A stretch of DNA of 64,000 nucleotides. Origin: Cupriavidus neocaledonicus (GTDB taxonomy: Bacteria; Pseudomonadota; Gammaproteobacteria; Burkholderiales; Burkholderiaceae). This document shows positions 44,338-52,435 of this stretch, piece by piece. Every line of letters starts with the position of its first letter. The stretch's first letter is position 1. The notes below the pieces were generated by a model, which was given only the letters and a program-made list of their open reading frames with translations, searched no databases and was not told the DNA's origin. The stretch spans positions 337-64,336 of the forward strand of contig NZ_AQUR01000093.1 in the NCBI RefSeq assembly GCF_000372525.1, read 5' to 3'. The position numbers and the translations under genes are program-made.

Positions 44338-45600
44338 ATGAAGAACGCCGAACTGGTTCGCCGCAAGGACGCCGCCACCCCGCGCGGCGTGGGCGTGATG
44401 TGCAATTTCTACGCCGAGCGCGCGCTGAATTCGGAGATCTGGGATGTCGAGGGCAAGCGCTATATCGACTTCGCCGCAGGCATCGCCGTGCTCAATACCG
44501 GCCACCGCCATCCGCGCCTGGTCGAGGCCGTCGAGCAGCAGCTGGGGCGCTTCACGCATACCGCCTACCAGATCGTGCCTTACGCCAGCTATATCGAGCT
44601 GGCCGAGAAAATCAACCGACGTGCGCCGGGGCGCTCCGCCAAGAAGACCGCTTTCTTCACTACCGGCGCCGAGGCGGTGGAAAACGCCATCAAAATCGCC
44701 CGCGCGGCCACCGGCCGCCCCGGAGTGATCGCATTCTCCGGCGGCTTCCACGGCCGCACCATGATGGGCATGGCGCTGACCGGAAAGGTCGCGCCGTACA
44801 AGATCGGCTTCGGGCCGTTCCCGGGCGAGGTCTATCACGCGCCGTACCCGTGCGCGCTGCACGGCGTCAGCACCGACGACTCGCTCAAGGCGCTGCAGCA
44901 CCTGTTCAAGGCGGACATCGACCCCAAGCGCGTCGCCGCGATCATCTTCGAACCCGTGCAGGGCGAGGGCGGTTTCAACGTCGCGCCGACCGACTTTGTG
45001 CGCGCGCTGCGCGCGGTCTGCGACGAGCACGGCATCCTGATGATCGCCGATGAAGTGCAGACCGGCTTCGGCCGCACCGGCAAGCTGTTCGCGATGGAGC
45101 ATTACGACGTGGCGCCGGACCTGACCACCATGGCCAAGAGCCTGGCCGGCGGCATGCCGCTGTCGGCGGTGTGCGGCCGCGCCGAAGTGATGGACGCGCC
45201 CGCGCCCGGCGGGCTGGGCGGCACGTATGCCGGCAACCCGCTGGCGGTGGCGTCGGCGCTGGCGGTGCTCGATGTACTCGAAAGCGAAAACCTGATCGAA
45301 CGCGGCGCCGAGCTGGGCGAGCGTTTGATGACGCGCCTGGAAAGCCTGCGTCCGCGCGTGCCGCAGATCGCCGAAGTGCGCGGTGTCGGCGCAATGGTGG
45401 CGGTGGAATTCCGCCAGGCCGACGGCAGCCCGGATCCCGACTTTACGCGCACGGTGCAGAACCGCGCGCTGGAAAAGGGCCTGCTGCTGCTGTCGTGCGG
45501 CGTGTACGGCAATGTCATCCGCTTCCTGTTCCCGCTGACGATCCAAGACGCAGTGATGAACGAAGGCCTGGACATCCTGGCCGAGGCACTGACCCGCTGA
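44338..45600 (+). CDS. gabT: 4-aminobutyrate aminotransferase family enzyme
   Basis: A 420-residue class III aminotransferase. FFTTGAEAVENAIKIARAATGR binds the PLP phosphate, DEVQTGFGRTGKLFAMEHYDV holds the cofactor aspartate, and TMAKSLAGGMPLSAV contains the PLP lysine. Length and motifs match GABA aminotransferase, which makes succinate semialdehyde from GABA; relatives also use putrescine or cadaverine-derived amines. The next gene, a succinate-semialdehyde dehydrogenase, supports GABA as an intermediate. A GAGAAGG ribosome site precedes the ATG. Confidence 0.92.
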   Translation: MKNAELVRRKDAATPRGVGVMCNFYAERALNSEIWDVEGKRYIDFAAGIAVLNTGHRHPRLVEAVEQQLGRFTHTAYQIVPYASYIELAEKINRRAPGRSAKKTAFFTTGAEAVENAIKIARAATGRPGVIAFSGGFHGRTMMGMALTGKVAPYKIGFGPFPGEVYHAPYPCALHGVSTDDSLKALQHLFKADIDPKRVAAIIFEPVQGEGGFNVAPTDFVRALRAVCDEHGILMIADEVQTGFGRTGKLFAMEHYDVAPDLTTMAKSLAGGMPLSAVCGRAEVMDAPAPGGLGGTYAGNPLAVASALAVLDVLESENLIERGAELGERLMTRLESLRPRVPQIAEVRGVGAMVAVEFRQADGSPDPDFTRTVQNRALEKGLLLLSCGVYGNVIRFLFPLTIQDAVMNEGLDILAEALTR

Positions 45601-45635
45601 CCGGTCCACATTCATCGATACCGAAGAGACTACCC

Positions 45636-47105
45636 ATGCAACTCAAGGACTCCGGCCTGCTGCGCGCGCAGGCCTATATCGCCGGCAAGTGGCAGGATGC
45701 CGACAGCGGCGCCACCTTCACCGTCACCGATCCCGCCAGCGGCGCCCTGATTGGCACCGTGCCCGCCATGGGCGCGGCCGAAACGCGCCGCGCCATCGAC
45801 GCCGCGCAGGCGGCGCAGGCCGGCTGGCGCCGCAAGACCGCGCGCGAGCGCGCCGCGGTGCTGCGCGCCTGGTACGAACTGATGCTGGCCAATGCCGACG
45901 ACCTCGCGCTGCTGATGACCACCGAGCAAGGCAAGCCGCTGGCGGAAGCGAAGGGCGAAGTTGTTTATGCCGCTTCCTTCCTCGAATGGTTCGCCGAGGA
46001 AGCCAAGCGCGTCAGCGGCGACGTGCTGGCCACACCCGCCAACGACAAGCGCCTGGTCGTGGTCAAGGAGCCGGTGGGCGTGTGCGCGGCGATCACGCCG
46101 TGGAACTTCCCGCTCGCGATGATCACGCGCAAGGCTGGCCCGGCGCTGGCGGCGGGCTGCGCCATGGTGCTCAAACCGGCCGAAGACACGCCGCTGTCGG
46201 CGCTGGCGCTGGCGGTGCTGGCCGAGCGTGCCGGGCTGCCGGCGGGCCTGTTCAGTGTGATCACGGGCGACGCCATCGCCATCGGCGGCGAGCTCACGGC
46301 CAATCCCGTCGTGCGCAAGCTCAGCTTTACCGGCTCGACCGAGGTGGGGCGCATCCTGATGCGGCAGTCCGCCGACACCATCAAGAAGCTCTCGCTGGAA
46401 CTCGGCGGCAACGCACCGTTCATCGTTTTCGACGATGCCGATCTCGATGCGGCGGTGGAGGGAGCCATTGCCTCCAAGTACCGCAACGCCGGCCAGACCT
46501 GCGTCTGCGCCAACCGGCTCTATGTCCACGACAAGGTCTATGACGCGTTCGCTGAGAAGCTGGTGGCTGCGGTGGCAAGGCTGAAGGTCGGCTACGGCGT
46601 CGAGCCCGGCGTGTTGCAGGGCCCCCTGATCAACGAAGACGCAGTGGCCAAGGTGGAATCGCATATCGCCGACGCGCTCGGCAAGGGCGCGCGCCTGCTG
46701 ACCGGCGGCAAGCGCCATGCGCTGGGCGGCACCTTCTTCGAGCCAACCGTGCTGGCCGACGTGACGCCCGCCATGCGCGTGGCCCGGGAAGAAACCTTCG
46801 GCCCGCTGGCGCCGCTGTTCCGCTTCTCCACCGACGAGGAAGCGATCGCGATGGCCAACGATACCGAGTTCGGACTGGCCTCCTACTTCTTCAGCCGCGA
46901 TATCGGCCGCGTCTGGCGCGTGGCGGAGGCGCTGGAGTACGGCATGGTCGGCATCAACACCGGCCTGATCTCCAACGAGGTGGCGCCGTTCGGCGGCGTC
47001 AAGCAGTCGGGCCTGGGCCGCGAGGGCTCGAAGTACGGCCTCGACGAATACCTGGAGATCAAATACCTGTGCATGGGCGGGTTGGACCGCGGGGTGGGCC
47101 AATGA
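45636..47105 (+). CDS. gabD: Succinate-semialdehyde dehydrogenase
   Basis: A 489-residue aldehyde dehydrogenase. ITPWNFPLAMITRKAGPALAA, the catalytic glutamate in LELGGNAPF, the nucleophilic cysteine in NAGQTCVCANR and the terminal PFGGVKQSGLGREG are present. The second cysteine beside the catalytic one (C-V-C) is characteristic of the GabD subfamily. It oxidises succinate semialdehyde to succinate, completing the GABA shunt started by gabT 35 bp upstream. Its stop overlaps the start of a small cupin (ATGA at 47102-47105). Confidence 0.93.
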   Translation: MQLKDSGLLRAQAYIAGKWQDADSGATFTVTDPASGALIGTVPAMGAAETRRAIDAAQAAQAGWRRKTARERAAVLRAWYELMLANADDLALLMTTEQGKPLAEAKGEVVYAASFLEWFAEEAKRVSGDVLATPANDKRLVVVKEPVGVCAAITPWNFPLAMITRKAGPALAAGCAMVLKPAEDTPLSALALAVLAERAGLPAGLFSVITGDAIAIGGELTANPVVRKLSFTGSTEVGRILMRQSADTIKKLSLELGGNAPFIVFDDADLDAAVEGAIASKYRNAGQTCVCANRLYVHDKVYDAFAEKLVAAVARLKVGYGVEPGVLQGPLINEDAVAKVESHIADALGKGARLLTGGKRHALGGTFFEPTVLADVTPAMRVAREETFGPLAPLFRFSTDEEAIAMANDTEFGLASYFFSRDIGRVWRVAEALEYGMVGINTGLISNEVAPFGGVKQSGLGREGSKYGLDEYLEIKYLCMGGLDRGVGQ

Positions 47106-47434
47106 GCGGGCCGCAAGACCGGCCCAAAGCCGTCGGCACCGTGCAGGTCGACAACGAGCGCGTGATCGTGACCGAGTGGCGCTTCGCGCCCGGCGCCGAG
47201 ACCGGCCAGCATCGCCACGGTTTCGACTATGTGGTGGTGCCGATGACCACCGGCGCGCTGCGCTTGCAGACCCCGGCCGGCGAGGTCACCAGCCAGCTGG
47301 TCGCCGGCCAGGCTTACTACCGTCCTGCGGGCGTCGAGCACAACGTCATCAATGCCCACGAAGGCGAATGCGTGTTCGTGGAGATCGAGATCAAGCCGGC
47401 GGCCGGTGCCGCGGGCGCAGGAGGTAGCCAATGA
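47102..47434 (+). CDS. Small cytoplasmic cupin protein
   Basis: A 110-residue single-domain cupin without signal peptide. Motif 1 is PGAETGQHRHGFDYVVVPM and motif 2 is YYRPAGVEHNVINAHEGEC, giving three His and a Glu as candidate metal ligands. It is translationally coupled on both sides: the start overlaps the gabD stop and the stop overlaps the ThDP enzyme start by ATGA. This implies a dedicated role in the pathway, but the reaction is unknown. Confidence 0.85.
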   Translation: MSGPQDRPKAVGTVQVDNERVIVTEWRFAPGAETGQHRHGFDYVVVPMTTGALRLQTPAGEVTSQLVAGQAYYRPAGVEHNVINAHEGECVFVEIEIKPAAGAAGAGGSQ

Positions 47435-49143
47435 GCCAAGCCAATCCTACCCTGCGCGAGCGCAATGGCGGGCAGATCCTTGTCGAGCAGCTGCGCATCC
47501 AGGGCGTGCGGCGCGTGTTCCTGGTGCCGGGCGAGAGCTACCTGCCGTGCATCGATGCGCTCTACGACCACCAGGACGCGATCACGCCGATCGTCTGCCG
47601 TCAGGAAAGCGGCGCCGGCTACATGGCCGAAGCCCACGGCAAGCTGACGGGCGAGCCCGGCGTTTGCTTCGTCACGCGCGGCCCCGGCGCCACCAATGCC
47701 AGCATCGCCGTGCATACCGCGTTCCAGGACTCCACGCCGATGATCCTGTTCGTCGGGCAGGTGGGCAACGATTTCTGCGAGCGCGAAGCCTTCCAGGAAA
47801 TCGACTACCGCCGCATGTTCGGCCAGATGGCCAAGTGGGTCGCGCAGATCGACCGCACCGACCGCATCCCCGAGTTCATCGCGCGCGCCTTCGCGGTGGC
47901 GACCAGCGGCCGGCCCGGCCCGGTGGTGCTCGCGTTGCCCGAGGACACGCTGTGGGGCAACGCCACCGTGGCCGACATGCCGCGCTACGTGCGCAGCCAC
48001 TCGGCTCCGGCGCCGCACGCGCTGGCATCGCTGGCCGCAATGCTGGAACAGGCCGAGCGCCCCTTCCTGATGATCGGCGGCTCCGGCTGGACCCCCGAGG
48101 CGATGCGCCAGATGGAAGGCTTCGCCGAACGCTTCGGCCTGCCTGTGGGGCTGGCGTGGCGCCGGCTGGAGTGCTTCGACAACCACCATCCCAATTACGC
48201 CGGCCACGTTGGCTGGGGCATGAGCGAGGCGTTGCGTACGCGCATCCGCGAGTCGGACCTGCTGATCGCCATCGGCACGCGCATGGGCGAGGCTACCACC
48301 GAGGGCTATACCGTGGTGGAAAGCCCGCTGCCGCGCCAGCGGCTGGTGCACGTGTATCCCGATCCGGAAGAGCTGGGCCGCGTGTTCCGCGCGGAGCTGC
48401 CTGTCGTTGCCGACGTCGTCTCATTCGCCGCCGCGGTGGATGGCCTGCGCCCGGTGCGTGAACACAATCGCGCCGCATTGGTGGAGCGCGCGCGGCACGA
48501 CTACCTCGACAGCCAGAAGGCGCTGCCCGCCCCAGGCCCGCTGAACCTGAACCAGGCCGCCTGCCTTGTGCGCGAGCGCCTGCCCGACGATGCCTGCATC
48601 ACCGTCGGCGCCGGCAACTACGCGGTCTTTCCGCATACCTATTGCCGCTACAAAGGCGTTGGCACCAGCCTCGCGCCCACCGTGGGCTCGATGGGCTACG
48701 GCCTGCCGGCGGCCATTTCCGCCAAGCTGGAGCACCCGGAACGCACCGTGGTCTGCTACGCGGGCGACGGCTGCTTCCAGATGAACCTGCAGGAGCTGGG
48801 CGTGGCCATGCAGTACCGCCTCGGCATCGTGGTGCTGGTGTTCAACAACGGCATCTGGGGCACGATCCGCGCCCACCAGGAACGCGAATTCCCCGGCCGG
48901 ACCATCGCGCTGGGCTTCGAGAACCCGGAGTTCGCCGAACTGGCGCGCGCCTATCGCGGCTACGGCGAGGTGGTGTCGAGCGACGCCGAATTCGGTCCCG
49001 CGCTGGATCGCGCGCTCGACTTCGCCAGTACGCACAGCATGCCGGCGCTGCTGGAGCTGCGTTACGACCCCGACGGCATCGCGCCTGGCATGACCCTGTC
49101 CGGCATCCGCGCGGCGGCGCTGGCGCGCCAGGCGGCAGGCTGA
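47431..49143 (+). CDS. Thiamine-diphosphate enzyme, acetolactate synthase-like
   Basis: A 570-residue three-domain ThDP enzyme. The catalytic glutamate sits in CRQESGAGYMAEAHGK near residue 55, and the ThDP/Mg motif is GDGCFQMNLQEL through FNNG near residue 450. Overall similarity is to the large subunit of acetolactate synthase and related carboligases or 2-oxo acid decarboxylases, but no small regulatory subunit gene is adjacent and the genes around are for amine catabolism. The start overlaps the cupin stop. The substrate is unknown; it is the least explained member of this cassette. Confidence 0.88.
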   Translation: MSQANPTLRERNGGQILVEQLRIQGVRRVFLVPGESYLPCIDALYDHQDAITPIVCRQESGAGYMAEAHGKLTGEPGVCFVTRGPGATNASIAVHTAFQDSTPMILFVGQVGNDFCEREAFQEIDYRRMFGQMAKWVAQIDRTDRIPEFIARAFAVATSGRPGPVVLALPEDTLWGNATVADMPRYVRSHSAPAPHALASLAAMLEQAERPFLMIGGSGWTPEAMRQMEGFAERFGLPVGLAWRRLECFDNHHPNYAGHVGWGMSEALRTRIRESDLLIAIGTRMGEATTEGYTVVESPLPRQRLVHVYPDPEELGRVFRAELPVVADVVSFAAAVDGLRPVREHNRAALVERARHDYLDSQKALPAPGPLNLNQAACLVRERLPDDACITVGAGNYAVFPHTYCRYKGVGTSLAPTVGSMGYGLPAAISAKLEHPERTVVCYAGDGCFQMNLQELGVAMQYRLGIVVLVFNNGIWGTIRAHQEREFPGRTIALGFENPEFAELARAYRGYGEVVSSDAEFGPALDRALDFASTHSMPALLELRYDPDGIAPGMTLSGIRAAALARQAAG

Positions 49144-49176
49144 GCCGGGGATTCCCTTCACAACAAGATCTAAACC

Positions 49177-50256
49177 ATGCGTGCCTTCTTCTCGGATGAT
49201 CAGTTGCTGCACGAGCCCCGCCAGTTCATGCGCGCAGGCCGGTTGTGCGCGCCGACCGACGTGCCGGCCCGCGCAGCAGCACTGCAGCGCGCGCTCGCCG
49301 CGCGCGGCATCGAACTGGCGGCGCCGCCCGATTGCGGGCGCGCGCCGCTCGAGGCGGTGCACAGTCCGGCCTATCTCGACTTCCTCGCCAGTGCCTGGGC
49401 GCGCTGGCAGGAACTGGCGCGTCCCGGCTTCGAGCCCGGCATCGAAGTCCTGCCCAATCTATCGCCGTATCACAACGGCAAGGTCGGCGAGCCGCGCCGT
49501 CCCGTGTGTCCCACTGATTCTGTGATTGCCCAGGCCGGCTACTACCTGGGCGACCTCAGCTGCCCGCTCGGGCCGGACAGCTGGCGCGCGATCCTGCGCG
49601 GTGCGCACAGCGCGGTGGCGGCCGCACGCCACGTGTGCGAGCGGCAGGACGGCGCCGGCATGGCCTACGCGCTGTGCCGTCCCTCCGGCCACCACGCTCA
49701 CAGCGACCGCGCGGCCGGCTTCTGCTACGTCAACAACTCGGCCATCGCGGCACAGACGCTGCTGGCCCGCTTCGGCAAGGTGGCGGTGCTCGACGTCGAT
49801 GCGCATCACGGTGACGGCACCCAGCAGATTTTCTATCACCGTTCCGATGTGATGACGATCTCGCTGCATGCCGATCCGGCGGATTACTACCCGTTCTATA
49901 CCGGCTATGCAAACGAGCGCGGCTATGGCGCGGGCTATGGCTACAACCTCAACTTCCCGCTGCCGCACGGCAGCGGCGACGTTGAGTTCCTGTCGGCGCT
50001 CGACGGCGCGCTGGACGCGCTGCGCGACTATCGCCCGCAGGCGGTGGTGCTGGCGCTGGGCTTCGATACTTACGAGAACGATCCCATCAGCGTCCTGAAG
50101 GTCAGCATGGATGGCTACCGCGGCATCGGCGAGCGCATCCATGCGCTGGGCCTGCCGACGGTGGTGGTGCAGGAGGGCGGGTACGAGGTCGAGGCCATCG
50201 GCCGCGGGCTGGACGCATTCCTGGCCGGTTTCGCACCCGCGACCGCTCAGGCCTGA
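49177..50256 (+). CDS. Acetylpolyamine amidohydrolase (class II HDAC family)
   Basis: A 359-residue zinc hydrolase with the histone-deacetylase fold: RPSGHHAHSD (catalytic His pair), GFCYVNNSAIAA, the metal ligands in DVDAHHGDGTQQIFY, and FDTYENDPI. The N-terminal FSDDQLLHEPRQFMRAG and overall length resemble bacterial acetylpolyamine amidohydrolases, for example those of Pseudomonas and Mycoplana, which release acetate from acetylputrescine, acetylcadaverine or acetylspermidine. It fits the neighbouring transaminase and aldehyde dehydrogenases, which would take the freed diamine to GABA and succinate. Confidence 0.87.
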   Translation: MRAFFSDDQLLHEPRQFMRAGRLCAPTDVPARAAALQRALAARGIELAAPPDCGRAPLEAVHSPAYLDFLASAWARWQELARPGFEPGIEVLPNLSPYHNGKVGEPRRPVCPTDSVIAQAGYYLGDLSCPLGPDSWRAILRGAHSAVAAARHVCERQDGAGMAYALCRPSGHHAHSDRAAGFCYVNNSAIAAQTLLARFGKVAVLDVDAHHGDGTQQIFYHRSDVMTISLHADPADYYPFYTGYANERGYGAGYGYNLNFPLPHGSGDVEFLSALDGALDALRDYRPQAVVLALGFDTYENDPISVLKVSMDGYRGIGERIHALGLPTVVVQEGGYEVEAIGRGLDAFLAGFAPATAQA

Positions 50257-50288
50257 ACGACGCAATCACCAATACCGGGAGAACTGCA

Positions 50289-51536
50289 ATGACTAGCAAG
50301 ATCGCCGTCAACGGCCAGCGCCTGTGGCAATCGCTGATGGACCTGGCACGGATCGGCGCCACGCCGAAGGGCGGCAATGCGCGGCTGGCCCTGACCGCGC
50401 TCGACGGCCAGGGCCGCGACCTGGTATGCGGCTGGATGCGCGACGCGGGCCTGACCGTGACGGTGGACCGCGTCGGCAACATCTTCGGTCGCCGCGCCGG
50501 GCGCAACGATGCCCTGCCGCCGGTGATGACCGGCAGCCATATCGATACGCAGCCAACCGGCGGCAAGTTCGACGGCTGCTTCGGCGTGCTGGCCGGGCTG
50601 GAGGTCATGCGCACGCTCAACGACCATGGCGTGACCACCGAAGCGCCGCTCGAGCTCGCCATCTGGACCAACGAGGAAGGCACGCGCTTCGTGCCGGTGA
50701 TGATGGGTTCGGGCGTGTTCGCGGGCATCTTCCCGCTGCAGACCGCGCTGGACGCCACCGATACCGAAGGCAAGCGCGTGGCGGATGAACTGCAGGCCAT
50801 CGGCTATGCCGGCACCGACGAAGTGGGCGGGCGGCCGGTGGGAGCGTATTTCGAGGCGCATATCGAGCAGGGCCCGGTGCTGGAAGCGGCGGACAACGTG
50901 ATCGGGGTGGTCACCGGTTCACTGGGGCTGCGCTGGTACGACGTGACCGTGACCGGCATGGAAGCGCACGCCGGCCCCACGCCGATGCCGCTGCGCCGCG
51001 ACGCGCTCTACGGCGCCACCCACGTGATGCAGGAAGTGGTGCGCATCGCCCACGACTTCGCGCCGCACGGCCGCGGCACGGTGGGCGTGGTCAATCTCCA
51101 CCCCGGCTCACGCAACGTGATCCCCGGTGCGGTGAAGTTCACGGTCGACCTGCGCCACGAGGATGCCGGCAAGCTGGCCGAGATGGACGCACGCTTCCGC
51201 GCCGCGTGCGAGGCGCTGGCGCAGGGCAAGACCACCGGCGCCACGTTCGACGTGAAGATCGAGGACGTGCAGTACTTCCCGCCCACCCCGTTTGCGCCGG
51301 AACTGGTCGAACACGTGCGCCGCGAAGCCGTGGCGCGCGGCTACAGCCAGCAGAACATCGTCACCGGCGCCGGCCACGATGCCGTCTACATGGCCAGCGT
51401 GACCCCGACCGCGATGATCTTCGTGCCCTGCAAGGACGGCATCAGCCACAACGAAGTGGAAGACGCCCGGCCCCAGCATCTGGAAGCCGGCGCCAACGTG
51501 CTGCTCGGCGCGATGGTGGCACAGGCGGGCGCATGA
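50289..51536 (+). CDS. Zn amidohydrolase, allantoate/N-carbamoyl-amino acid type
   Basis: A 415-residue M20-related hydrolase of the hydantoinase/carbamoylase family (AllC, beta-ureidopropionase, N-carbamoyl-L-amino acid hydrolase). Diagnostic are GSHIDTQPTGGKFDG, NEEGTRFVPVMMGS, YFEAHIEQGPVLE and the terminal ISHNEVEDARPQHLEAGANVLL. It cleaves a carbamoyl or similar amide, releasing CO2 and ammonia in ureido substrates. Second amidohydrolase of the M20 clan in this cassette. The stop overlaps the start of a DMT transporter (ATGA at 51533-51536). Confidence 0.9.
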   Translation: MTSKIAVNGQRLWQSLMDLARIGATPKGGNARLALTALDGQGRDLVCGWMRDAGLTVTVDRVGNIFGRRAGRNDALPPVMTGSHIDTQPTGGKFDGCFGVLAGLEVMRTLNDHGVTTEAPLELAIWTNEEGTRFVPVMMGSGVFAGIFPLQTALDATDTEGKRVADELQAIGYAGTDEVGGRPVGAYFEAHIEQGPVLEAADNVIGVVTGSLGLRWYDVTVTGMEAHAGPTPMPLRRDALYGATHVMQEVVRIAHDFAPHGRGTVGVVNLHPGSRNVIPGAVKFTVDLRHEDAGKLAEMDARFRAACEALAQGKTTGATFDVKIEDVQYFPPTPFAPELVEHVRREAVARGYSQQNIVTGAGHDAVYMASVTPTAMIFVPCKDGISHNEVEDARPQHLEAGANVLLGAMVAQAGA

Positions 51537-52435
51537 CCGCCGCGGCCCGGGGCATGCCCGACTGGTGGCGTGGCGGGCTGCTGTTCCTGTGCGTGGTGAC
51601 GCTGTTCGCTACCGTGGACGCCACCGCCAAGCACCTGGTCGGCCGCTATCCCGCGCCGTTTCTCAACGCGGTGCGCTACGGCGCCACGCTGGCGGTGGCC
51701 GTGGCCATGCTCGCCGGATCGGGCCAGCTTCGCTTCTGGCGCACACCGCACCGCGGTTTGCTGGTGCTGCGCGGGTTGATGCTGGCGGTGGTCGGCACCT
51801 GCTTCATGACCGCGCTGCTGTGGATGCCGCTGGCCGAGGCCACCGCCATCTATTTCATGGCGCCGCTGATGGTGGTGGGCCTGTCGCCGTGGATGCTGGG
51901 CGAGAAAGTCGGCCCGCGCCAGTGGCTGGCGGTCGGCGCGGGCTTCTGCGGCATGCTGCTGATCGTACGCCCTGGTGGCGCGGTGTCGTGGCTTGGCACC
52001 GTGCTGATGCTGGCCGCCACGCTGGCCTACGCCATGCTGCAACTGCTGACCCGGCGCATGGCGGGGCAGGTCGATGCGCGCGTGCAGTACGGCTTTGCCG
52101 CCCTGATCTGCATGGTCGCCACCGGCGTGCCGGCGCCGTTCTTCCCGCCGCCGGTGTGGCCCGACCTGGCCGACTGGCTGGCGATCCTGGCCATGGGGCT
52201 GATGAGCGCGGCGGCGCAGGTACTGCTGATCCTGGCCTTGCAGCGCGCGCCGGCGTCGCGCCTGGCGCCGCTGAACTATTTCCATCTGCTGCTGGCGCTG
52301 GTCTACAGCGCGCTGTGGTTCGGCCGCTGGCCCGACGCGCTGGCGCTGGCCGGCATCGCCCTGATCGTGGTCGCGGGCCTGACGCAGACGCTGCCGTCGC
52401 CCGTGGCCCTGTCAACCAAACGAGGAACCCCATGA
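51533..52435 (+). CDS. EamA/DMT-superfamily transporter
   Basis: A 300-residue inner-membrane protein with about ten helices arranged as two EamA repeats (first near 12-140, second near 150-285). The helix sequence LWMPLAEATAIYFMAPLMVVGLSPWMLGE is typical of the drug/metabolite transporter family. It overlaps both neighbours by ATGA, so it is co-translated with an amidohydrolase and an aldehyde dehydrogenase. It could export a by-product or take up the substrate; direction is not evident. Confidence 0.88.
   Translation: MTAAARGMPDWWRGGLLFLCVVTLFATVDATAKHLVGRYPAPFLNAVRYGATLAVAVAMLAGSGQLRFWRTPHRGLLVLRGLMLAVVGTCFMTALLWMPLAEATAIYFMAPLMVVGLSPWMLGEKVGPRQWLAVGAGFCGMLLIVRPGGAVSWLGTVLMLAATLAYAMLQLLTRRMAGQVDARVQYGFAALICMVATGVPAPFFPPPVWPDLADWLAILAMGLMSAAAQVLLILALQRAPASRLAPLNYFHLLLALVYSALWFGRWPDALALAGIALIVVAGLTQTLPSPVALSTKRGTP

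Noticed and set aside
42189-44405. 738-codon minus-strand open frame opposite the ABC ATPase
   Set aside because: His/Gln/Arg-rich translation without motifs, fully overlapping a two-domain ATPase.
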